Positions 47,858 to 57,151 of a DNA stretch of 64,000 nt are shown here, one piece after another. The notes under the pieces are model-generated. The model was not told the DNA's origin and did not search any database. It saw only the letters and a program-made list of their open reading frames with translations. Each line of letters starts with the position of its first letter. The first letter of the stretch is position 1. The stretch is from positions 50,194,332-50,258,331 of the forward strand of contig OZ024938.1 in the NCBI GenBank assembly GCA_964017235.1, given 5' to 3'. The translations under genes and the position numbers were made by a program. Origin of the DNA: Sabellastarte sp. h YS-2021 (Eukaryota > Annelida > Polychaeta > Sabellida > Sabellidae).

Positions 47858-48104
47858 GCTACAATACCTACCTATTGTGACCATATGCTTTACCGGTGGT
47901 TGACCACGGGAAGCTTCCAACCGGAGTAAAGTTGAAAACTATTACCCGTAAAATTCAGATAGACGGGGCTACCCGGAGTACTGGTCACGGGGAATGCCGG
48001 TGATATAGTACCGGTGCGGGTAAACACGCACCTGCTGGCTTGGCCACGTGACCTAGGGAACCTATCAGATTGCTCCCATGAGCACTTCCTCCTTTTTGTT
48101 GGAA
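47858..48104. repeat. DIRS left inverted terminal repeat
   Basis: ~247 bp matching the inverse of 54524-54776: CCATATGCTTTACCGGTGGT, TAAAGTTGAAAACTATTACC, CACGTGACCTAGGGAACC and AGATTGCTCCCATGAGCAC. The outer extension 47816-47857 is left-specific. Confidence 0.92.
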
Positions 48105-48174
48105 CCAAACCCCGTGCCCAGTGTTAGTCTGGAACAAGCGGGGAGGACCAGGGAGGGCCTGTACTATGGTCACA

Positions 48175-48267
48175 ATAGGTAGGTATTGTAGCTTATAAAA
48201 GCTACATTTAAAATAAAATTTCCAATTTTATTACTCTACAATAGTCCTACCTATTGTGACCATATGC
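48175..48267. repeat. DIRS internal complementary region
   Basis: The first part (TATGGTCACAATAGGTAGGT to ~48238) is the reverse complement of the left terminus 47816-47885. The second part (CTACAATAGTCCTACCTATT ... CATATGC) is the reverse complement of the right terminus 54735-54777. The two join at a shared TTTTATTAC. This is the arrangement expected to template the joined ends of a circular DIRS intermediate. Confidence 0.85.
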
Positions 48268-48821
48268 TGAATCCCAGCATATTGGATGGCTGGGAAGACT
48301 TACACTGGCTAGAAGATTATCATCTGGCAAAGGCAGCAACCATCACAGGCGAGCATCCGGAGACCAGGGTGAAGGAGGAGGAAGCCCCTAACGAGGTCAT
48401 AGGACTGCAACATCAGAGACTGAGGGGAATTCTCCAGCTCTCCTGAGGTTGAGGTGTGTCACCAAGGGGAAGAGAGGCACCGTCTTGGTTCTCACCGCCA
48501 GCGCAGGCACTCCATGCAGAAAAATATCTAAAAAACAAAGTACACAAAGTACGATGAAACAGGGTGTCAAGGAACACATGATACGACATAAACAGATTCT
48601 TAAGAAAGTAAATTTTAAGGATACAGAAAAAGTAAAACTTAAAAATACATTCTCAAGAAAAGTGAATGAAAAAACAAACTCCTGGTAACTATGTAAGATG
48701 TAGGTATTTTACGTAAGGAAAAAACAGCAGGTAAAAGAATTTAACAAAAGTAAAATTCAAGTTACCTTAAAAGGGGTGAAGACCCCGCTCTACGGTGTCA
48801 GAGGATTCTGACACTCCCCGT

Positions 48822-49951
48822 CTAGGTGGTTCCCGGCGCCGTGCCCCCCCCCCCTGTTTTCTTCCCTGGAACATGGTCAGAAGGAGGCATCACCTGCTGT
48901 GCTGCAATGAAGGCGCCCAAGTGGAAGGAGCCCTCTGATTGGTCTTGTCCGGCAAGATCTTTGAGGTAGAATCTGGTGAATGTGTTGTGTGATTTCCAAT
49001 GGCAGGCTTGCATGATTTGGTCCATGGAAACTCCCCCATAGAAGGCCTTGGAAACCGCAAAAGCTCTGACGTCATGGGCTTTTACCCCTATAAGGTCCAT
49101 GTCTGCGTTATCCACCTTGGTGTAGCAGAATTTTATAGTGTTTTTAATCCAAGACGAGATAGTAGAACACTGTATATCCTTGAGGTGGCCCAATTTATGA
49201 GAGATAAGCAATAACTGTCTACCTCCTCTGGAGTCCTTAGTTCGGTCCAGGTAACACTGAAGGGCCCTGACAGGGCAAAGTAGGATATCTGTGTCCTGAG
49301 AGTCTTGACTACACTTCAAGGCTGGTATGACCACTGGAGAGATAGATTGCGGTCCTTCTTTTGCTAATTGATTTTGGCAATGAAGGAGGGGGAGAGTTGG
49401 ATCTGATCCCAGTCGCCCAGGCATAAAAGTACATCTAGGGTCCAGGCATGAATCTCACTACGCCTCTTCCCGGAGGCCAAGGCTAGTAAGAAAACTGTCT
49501 TCCAAGTTAGGAATTTGAGACCTGCCTCCTCTTGTGGTTCAAAAGGAGGTTGGGTGAGTCTCTGCAAAACGAGGGACAGATTCCACTTGGGAATGGGCCT
49601 GGAATTCTTGGGTTTATCCCTGTGAAAACTTGCTATTAGTCTGGCAATCTCTGTGTTTGTACTAATGTTTTGTTTGGTATTCCCAAGGGTATCCGCAATG
49701 GCTGTTCTGTAACCTTCAATAGTGGAAGGGCATCTATTTAAATCATTGAACAGATACCAAAAAAGTTGCAGATGTCCCCTATAGAGGGATTCCTGAAGTC
49801 CACCTGTTTGTCTGTGCACCAACGTTGGAAAACGGTCCACTTGGAAGCGTAGATGGATCTTGTGGAGAGTCTCTGAGGAGCAGCAATTCTTTCTGCCACT
49901 TCTGCAGAGAAGCCATGTTCTTGGAGTGCTGAACTCCGAGATACCAGACAT
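48822..49951 (-). pseudogene. DIRS tyrosine recombinase, frameshifted
   Basis: The catalytic region is recognisable: first Arg in LASGKRRSEIHAW, the His-x-x-Arg box in GVKAHDVRAFAVSKAF, and a Trp then the nucleophilic Tyr in ACHWKSHNTFTRFYLKDL. Two breaks are visible. One is a one-base change in an A/T run near 49760, where the N-terminal part (STRSIYASKWTVFQRWC) lies in another frame. The other is a one-base loss in an A-run near 49375-49380, between FIAK and NQLAKEG. It would have cut and joined the circular cDNA into the genome. Confidence 0.9.
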
Positions 49952-49990
49952 GGAGGTTCAGGGATGTTGGGTTGGCATGGTAATGGTTGT

Positions 49991-50767
49991 TCAGTGGTTG
50001 TGGTTGAGCAGAGTGTACATGGGTGGGAGTTGTCTTGGGATGTCCAGAGACAATTCCACTAGGTCCCAAAACCATGGTTTTGTCGGCCAGCCTGGGGCAA
50101 TCAGAATCATCCTGCACGTTTGAGATTGAAGTTTTTGTACAACCTTGGGCAGTAGGGCGGTGGGAGGAAAAGCGTAAGCAACCAGGTTTTCCCATGGGAT
50201 GTTGAGGGCATCTACTGCCCAGGCCTGAGGATCCGGAATCGGAGAGACATATGTAGGAAGTTTTTTGTTCAGGCTGGTTGCAAACAGGTCCACTTGGGGA
50301 CTCTCCCAAAGTTTGGAAATTTGTTTGAAGATCTGTAGAGATAGGCACCACTCTGTTGGTTGGATCTGGTTCCTCCTTGAGAGGCCGTCCGCTATTACAT
50401 TGAGTGAACCCGGTATGTGTCTCGCTCTGAGTGTGACATTGTTTTGGTGACACCAAGTGAGGATTCTCCACATTAGAGCACAGAGTTCTGCTGATCTTGT
50501 GCCGCCCTGTTTGTTGATGTAAGCCACCACTGAGGTGTTGTCTGAGGCGATAAGGACTTGATTGTTTCTGCAATCTGTTTGGAAGAAACGTAGAGCCAGA
50601 AGAACCGCCTTCAGTTCTAATAGGCTGATGTGAAGATGCTTCTCTGTGAGAGACCAGACTCCTCCTGTAGAATTTTGACCTAAGTGAGCGCCCCAACCTG
50701 CGTTTGAGGCATCTGTAAAGATAAGTTTTTCGTGTTCCCTGGGGTGGAGAAATTCTCCTTGTAGCAC
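49991..50767 (-). pseudogene. DIRS RNase H domain
   Basis: Same frame as the RT. Motifs: LIFTDASNAGWGAHLG (first Asp), LLELKAVLLALRFF (Glu), VLIASDNTSVVAYINKQGG (Asp) and HIPGSLNVIADGLSRR (His and final Asp). The active-site residues appear intact, but it is cut from the RT by in-frame stops at 50780-50782 and 50870-50872. Confidence 0.88.
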
Positions 50768-52133
50768 ATTTTGAGGGTCTTACCACCATTCCCCGTGTCG
50801 TATCATTTTCTGATTCCAGGGGATCGGTGTGTCCAGAGGCATCGGATATTTCCAATGAGTTTTGAGATGTCACTGAAAAGGTCTCATATGCATCCTGCCC
50901 AATTTTACAGTCTTCTCCGTTGATGCAAGTAAGCCAATGGTGGACATAAGAGTCCTTGTACTGATAACAGACTTCAAGGAGAGACGATGGAACATCTCCT
51001 GAAGTTTTGTCCACCTGTCTTGCGTGGGCTTCACAAGAGCCAAATCCAGTAAAAAATGGTATCCTAGGAAGTCGAACCTCTGGGAAGGAGTGAGGTCTGA
51101 CTTCTTGAGGTTGACTATAAAGCCCAAATCTTTCACCAGCTTTAGTAGTTTTTGAGTCTGATCCGTGCATGTTTGTTTTGAGGGGGCACGGATTAACCAG
51201 TTGTCCAGGTACTGGTGGAGCCTGATTCCTGATTGTAAGGCTATCAGTTTTACTTCCTTGACTATACTGGTGAAAATGAGGGGGGCTGTTGCTAGCCCGA
51301 AAGGTAGGCTGGTGAACTAGTAAGTGACACCTTGGAAATGAAACCTGAGGTATTTCTGAGACTGGGTGTGAATGGGTACATGTAGGTAGGCGTCGTTGAG
51401 GTCTATAGATGTGACCCACTCCCCTTTTCTGAGGGAGGCGCGGATGGACTCTGGGGTCTCCATCTTGAATTTTGGGATGGCCAGGAATTTGTTTAGTGTA
51501 CTTAAGTCTATGACTGGCCTCCAGCGGTTGCCTGGTTTTGGGACCAGGAAGAGACGGCTGTAAAATCCCAGATGGTCTGGGGTATGAACGACTTCGATTG
51601 CGCCTTTCTGCAGCAGGTCTTGAATAGAGGTCCATAAGGCATTTTGTTTGTCGAAGCCTGCGTAACTGCTGACTGTGCAGGGTACCCTGGATAAGTTTGG
51701 GCGTTCTCTGAAGGGCAACTTGTATCCGTCTCTTATGAGCCCTGTAATTAACCGGTGGGAGCCTAGTCTTTCCCATTCCGGAAGGAACTGCCTCAGTCTG
51801 CCCCCTACTGGCAGATTTTGTAACTTCTCTTGTACACTGTTGAACTGAGCTTCATTGGATATATCCTGTACACACAGAGTTTTCTCCCTCTCTGGAGGGG
51901 ACTGTACACACGGAGTCTTTTCCCTCTCCGGTAGGGACAGTACACACGGAGTCTTTTCCCCCTCCGGTGGGGACTGTACACACGGAGTCTTTTCCCTCTC
52001 CGGTAGGGTTAACACACTCAGAGTCTTTTCCCCCTCTGGAGGGGTTACAGGGAAAACATAGTGTAAGGGATCTCCTGAAAGCATTGTCAGTTCTAACCCA
52101 GGGTTTTTTGAAGGTAGCACTTGGTATTGAGTG
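50768..52133 (-). pseudogene. DIRS reverse transcriptase, nonsense-mutated
   Basis: Motifs in order: FLVPKPGNRWRPVIDLSTLN, SIDLNDAYLHVPI, then PFGLATAPLIFT after a TAG at 51317-51319, then HQYLDNWLI. The last is motif C, where the second catalytic Asp (YxDD) is Asn (codon at 51200-51202). Another stop, TGA, is at 50870-50872 after MRPFQ. The frame opens inside gag (to 52318), so gag and RT overlapped by up to ~185 nt. Confidence 0.9.
51868..52050 (-). repeat. 36-bp minisatellite in DIRS RT N-terminal linker
   Basis: About five tandem copies encode a 12-residue repeat of the form PPEGEKTPCVQS. Lies between gag overlap and RT fingers; probably length-variable among copies. Confidence 0.85.
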
Positions 52134-54390
52134 TCATTGAGGAGGTTGCTGCTGCTTGGTACCACTTGTGCTGCCTCCGTGGCCGCGACCCCTGCGACCG
52201 CCACGTCCTCCTCTGCGACCACCTTGTGATGGTGGTTGAAAAAAGGGCTGTTGCACCATGTACTGGGGTGCCGGCACGGGTTGATAGTAAACCGCTTGTT
52301 GAGCCTGTTGACGTCCACCCCTGCCCCTTTTGTTTTTCTTGTATGGGTGGAAACATTGCTCTTTCTTGGATCCAGGTTTCACTCCTAGACCTATTAAGTG
52401 CTGCTCATATTCCTGCATAAGATTCCTCTCAAACAGGTCACCTCCAGAGACTGGGGCTGCACGTAGGTTGCGAACCCTGAAAGCATCGAGGTTAGGGTGA
52501 GGATGACGTAGATAGGCATCACGCCTGAGAAGCACCAGGTTTGTGAGTGAAGACAAGAAATTGGATACCAAGTCTGCGTAGGCCTTGGACATGCTTCTGC
52601 TAATATCCAGCATAAACTGCATCTGAGCAGATTCTTGTTGCGTCATGTTAAGAAGCTGTGCGAAGATCTGCTCTCTGGTGGGCCCGTCCGTGGTTGCACG
52701 GAATTGTTCAAATAACCTTTTTCTCTGGTCCCTTGAGAGACGAAGGTTGTTGAGGCACGACTCGCTGGCCATTCCAAAAGTGGAAAGGAAATTGGCGATA
52801 CTGACATTTTCGCGAGCCATATATTCCAGCTTGACTAGATCCTTCTGTTGGACTGAAGCTGGGGGTCCACTCCTGTAACCAGGCTTTGCAATATTATAAA
52901 ATGCCTGGGGTACCACCTGTGGTGTCTGTGAGAATTTGTTGTCCACTACACTGTACCAACTTCCCTTGCGTGGTGGAATGCCCGAAAATTTCCTTATCTC
53001 CAGAGAAGATGACGTACTTGGTTTCACCAGATCGTCCTGGGCAGTCTGAAGACGAGATAGGTCGGGTATCATGGGAAGTTTGATAGATGGCGGTCTATCC
53101 AACTTTTCCTGTTGCAGGAGAAGGGGATCACGTCCCAGTGCTGAGCCCAGCTTATAGTCCTCTTCTGCTGCTGGGTCTGGGATGGACAAAAACTCCCTAA
53201 CTTTTTGGACCAATTCCCTGAATGGAAGGTTAGGGGGAGGCGCCTGTTCTCCAACTTCTGTAGGGTCTTCATGCTTTGAGGCAGAAGAGAAGGAGGAGGC
53301 TGAAGCATCAGTCCCATAGTCCTCTTGTTCCAGGGCTTGAAGAGGAGATGAAAGCCTTGGAGCAGACACAGTTGCAGGTGCAGGTGGAGGCTGTGTTGAG
53401 GGGGTGGAAGTCGGTACTACGACTTTGGAGACCACCGCTTGAATGGACTGCTGCACGATAGCTGAGGAGCCCTTAACCTTAGTGAGACCCTCCTTTACTT
53501 CCAAAGGGGGAGGTTGAGATGGAGCTGCGTCCATAGGTTCCTCTGATTTGGCAGGCGGTATGGCACTGCTGTGATTGACACGATCTGAGGTGGCGGTGTT
53601 GAAGATGCAGCTGCTGGAGGCTGAGTTTGTGCCGGGGCCAAACGATAGAACATCTGCTCCATGGACTGTTGTAGAAAAGCCTGCAGTCCAGTTTGTAGTT
53701 GAGCAGAGAGATCCTGAATTTGTTGCTGGTTTTTCTCCTGCAGCTTGTTCATCATTTCAAAGTTTTGCTGCTCCAGCTGACCCCTGATGAGTTGTGTCCT
53801 GGGAGTCTGTGGGATCTCTGTAGTTGAGACAGCCCTCTGTGGTTGTGGGAATGACATGGCAGCCATTCTATCCGTGACTGATTGTCTACCAGGAGTTGAG
53901 TGTGGAACAAATCCTGGAGGAAGAATGTCCTGTGTGACTGTCTGAGACATGGGGTGCGGCGCCCTGAAAAGGGCTGGAGATGGAGCCGTAGGCTGGTTAA
54001 CTGCACCCATAGTAAGAGAAGTCGCCGGGACGTTCTGCGCGGGTAATGGAGCCGGTAAGCTCGTGAGAGGGCTGATGCCGGCAAGAGGTGCACCGGTACT
54101 GGTTTCTTCCGGTTCTAAATCCAAGAGAGTGTCATCCACCCGTGATAAATCTTCACCGGTCTGCGCCGGATCTTCTGTCTCTGGTTCCTCAAATGAGTCA
54201 CCCTGTGAACCAGTTCTTTGCCTGTAAGCGGACCTCTTAGCAAAGTTCTCTCTGAGGTGGGACCACTGCTCTTCTGTTAGTGCTGAAAACGCTGCACACT
54301 GCGTGGTTTTAGCTCCTTGGGCACAGGGATCCAGTCCCTTGCACTTGGCTCTACAGCCACTTGCCCCTTTTTTGGTAAGGAGGTGTCTTA
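52134..54390 (-). pseudogene. DIRS gag-like ORF, one frameshift
   Basis: From ~54390 a Cys-rich start (GCRAKCKGLDPCAQ) and LTEEQWSHLRENFAKR lead into an acidic Pro/Thr-rich stretch (54139-53495). After a frame change around 53495-53534, the body continues to 52134. That body includes REQIFAQLLNMTQQESAQM and a basic Arg/Gly C-terminus (RRGGRGGRRGRGHGG) suited to nucleic-acid binding. No clear ATG was found for the first part. Assigned as gag from position and composition. Confidence 0.75.
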
Positions 54391-54523
54391 ACCATGGTTA
54401 CCAAAGTGATCTATAAACTGTTATGAAACAATTTAATCGTAATTTTACTGTCTACCCACAGTTATATAGCTGTAACAATTCACCAAAGTGAGAGTCACAA
54501 GCAAGCCAACTTGACAAGATGGC

Positions 54524-54776
54524 TTCCAACAAAAAGAAGGAAGTGCTCATGGGAGCAATCTGATAGGTTCCCTAGGTCACGTGGCCAAGCCAGCAGGTGT
54601 GTGTTTACCCGCACCGGTACTATATCACCGGCATTCCCCGTGACCAGTACTCTGGATAGCCCCGTCTATCTGAATTTCACGGGTAATAGTTTTCAACTTT
54701 ACTCCGGTTGGAAGCTTCCCGTGGTCAACCACCGGTAAAGCATATGGTCACAATAGGTAGGACTATTGTAGCGTAA
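54524..54776. repeat. DIRS right inverted terminal repeat
   Basis: Inverse of 47858-48104. The promoter for the - strand ORFs would lie here or just inside. Confidence 0.92.
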
Positions 54777-54777
54777 T

Positions 54778-55255
54778 AAAATGGGTTATATGAGTCATGT
54801 GGACGTCTTTCAGTAATTGCAGAAAAAAGACGATGGTTGTCTGCAATTATTTGCAAGCGTCTGAATGGATTCATAGAGCTTGCCTCGACTTTAACAAGCA
54901 TTCTAAGCTAAATGCTGTGCGTGATTTACCAATATAGCTATCATAGCCTGTGTGTAGGCTGTTTTAAATGTGTGTTTTTCAGTTATTCAGGCCATCGTGT
55001 AAATGAACAGTGTTACAGTATTTATACAATTTTATATATTTTGTATGAATGCTTATTAATCTCCTGGCTATTGTAACTGTGGCTGAAATTATGAGCGCCC
55101 CTATTATTTTGTCACAATACCATAAAGTTCTGACAAACAGTTTCTGTTTAACAATCAAAATCAATCAAGACAATAAATAAGCTAGACCTAGCCCATCAGA
55201 GAACCGATGCAAATTGTATCCACTGAAAAGACAACTCACCAAAGCCAATGAACCA
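54778..55255. other. Non-coding, unassigned
   Basis: AT-rich sequence right of the DIRS element. No gene seen. Confidence 0.45.
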
Positions 55256-55830
55256 TCGTTTGACCTCGAAGGAGGGGCCTGAGGCCAAATCTGACCACAT
55301 CAGAAAATTTCCAGCCCATGATTTCCAATAGGTTGGTTTCATATCCCAAAAATCTAGAAGCAATAATAAGTGAGTTCTAAGCACTTTTAAGTTCGGCTAT
55401 CCTCGTTTAACCTTGAAGGAGGGGTCCAAGGTCAAATCTAAACACATCAGAAGATTCCTAGTCCATGATTTCCAGTAGGTTGGTTTCACATCTCAAACCT
55501 CTATGATAAATTATAGGCACTTTTAAGTTTGGCTATCCTCGTTTGAACTTGAAGGAGTGACCCAAGGTCAATGTAACCACATCAGAAGATTCCTAGCCCA
55601 TGATTTAATATAGGTTGATTTCACATTGAAAAACTCTAGGACCAATAATAAATAAGTTATAAGCACTTTAAAGTTTGGCTATTCTCGTTTGACCTTCAAG
55701 GAGGGGCCCAAGGTCAAATGTGACTATATCAGAAGATTCCCAGCCCATGATTCCCTTTCGGTTGGCTTCACATGCCAAACTTCTAGGACCAATAATAAGG
55801 GGGATATAGGCACTTTAAAGTCTGCTACAT
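55256..55830 (+). repeat. Tandem repeat, ~145-bp unit, about four copies
   Basis: Units begin near 55258, 55406, 55550 and 55688 with GTTTGACCTTGAAGGAGGGG-like sequence. They share CATCAGAAGATTCC(T/C)AGCCC, TAGGTTGGTTTCACAT and GGCACTTTTAAGTTTGGCTA. Unit length shortens from 148 to 138 bp. Confidence 0.88.
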
Positions 55831-57109
55831 GGGGTACTTTGGCTCCATGGATGACCTTGAATAAAGAACTTCAAGGTCAAATGTCTGCATGCTGGTAGAG
55901 GACATACATATCTGGTATACATATCACCTCTAAAGAGATTCAACCTTCTAGTTACAAGAATCAGCCAGTAGAAAAAGGTAGATAATTTTCAAAGAAATGC
56001 CCAGGGCGCCCATCTTGTTTTTCAGAATGAGGCTAATTTCAATCACAGGGAAGCTTACCTCCCAATGAGGATATCCTGCAAACTTGGTGAAGCTAGCTGG
56101 CCCAGTTTTCTGCTGAAGCTGAGAGTGTTAACACCGAAAATTTCTCTATGCGTAACAGCGGCATACTGAAAGCTAAACCAAAGTATCCACAATATGCATC
56201 CAGTGGATATAAATACCAGACATTGGGTCATTAAAATTTAAAGAGTCCCTCCATGGCCTTGTGTTTGGCAAGTTTAGCATCTCTTCACAGACTTACGCTT
56301 CTGTATGGGTTCAAACAAGTGGGAATGCTGATGGTCTGACCCTATATGACCTTGGATATAGAACAGGACACAAATCCTAAACTTTGACTGTAAAATTAGA
56401 AAGCAACTTAGAAAATATGGGGTAACCAGAATTGGTGTACTTACCCAAAATGTGTGACAAACTGTACATTTTCATTTGATAGTATCACATAATTATCAGT
56501 ATCATGGCCAATGGGGAAGTTGGTTTTTTATATAGTTGAACCCACACAGAGGTAACAGCCTGTAATTAGATACCCATCTTATTAACCACTAGGCTGGTTT
56601 TTGAGTGGGACGTAAAATCCTAATTTTGACCTTTACTAACTACCAGGTGATTGAAAACCTACCTGTGTTAGATAAAAGTTGACAACTAAGGTAAAATTGT
56701 GTCAGGACCTCAATACATTCCACATTTTAGCACGAGTAGATTTGAACCTATCACCATAGAGGTGAGAGGAAAGTGATTATAGTTGCTCAACACATTATTC
56801 ATGTTTTTCCATTTGATGTGATGTCATAAAGCTTTATTAACAGTATCAAGGTCAAATGTGAAAGAGTGAAGTTTACTTCCTTTTGAAGAGTCAATGGTCA
56901 CATCATGACAAGAACTCCATGCATCTTACGTCTTGTCATGAAGTGGGTTAAAACAGAGGCTGCGATCTACTTCCAAATTTGTGAACTACTCAGATTTTCA
57001 TATGATGCAATTTTATAAGCTGTATTAAAGTACCATAGTCTGTTTGTTTATATTAATGCTCAAAACTCTGTTTTTATACAATGTCAAATATGTCATGAAA
57101 ACCTTCCAG
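55831..57109. other. Non-coding, probably intronic
   Basis: No exon recognised. Around 56540-56640 an inverted SINE-B head lies next to a forward SINE-B-like tail (GTGGGACGTAAAATCCTA). Confidence 0.4.
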
Positions 57110-57151
57110 GTTCAGCTGAACTGCAGAGTCAAGCAGACATTGATCCATATT
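57110..57151 (+). CDS. Methyltransf_FA gene exon, linker
   Basis: Acceptor accttccag, donor gtaagt (57152). Reads SAELQSQADIDPY and joins the next exon through a split Tyr codon (T|AC). Confidence 0.7.

Larger units (their letters stand above)
47816..54777 (-). mobile_element. DIRS-type tyrosine-recombinase retroelement, inactivated
   Basis: About 6.96 kb. It has inverted terminal repeats, an internal complementary region beside the left terminus, and - strand genes in the order gag, RT, RNase H, tyrosine recombinase. There is no DDE integrase and no LTRs. This is the DIRS plan, in which a circular cDNA is integrated by the recombinase. No methyltransferase domain was seen. Nonsense codons, frameshifts and a mutated RT active site show that it is dead. 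If the 46734 exon is real, the element lies in a 10.3-kb intron. Confidence 0.92.

Noticed and set aside
49779..51776. 665-codon - strand frame as a host gene
   Set aside because: It overlaps the DIRS RT/RNase H in another frame, has shifted-frame composition and no domain. Kept only as a curiosity in the findings.
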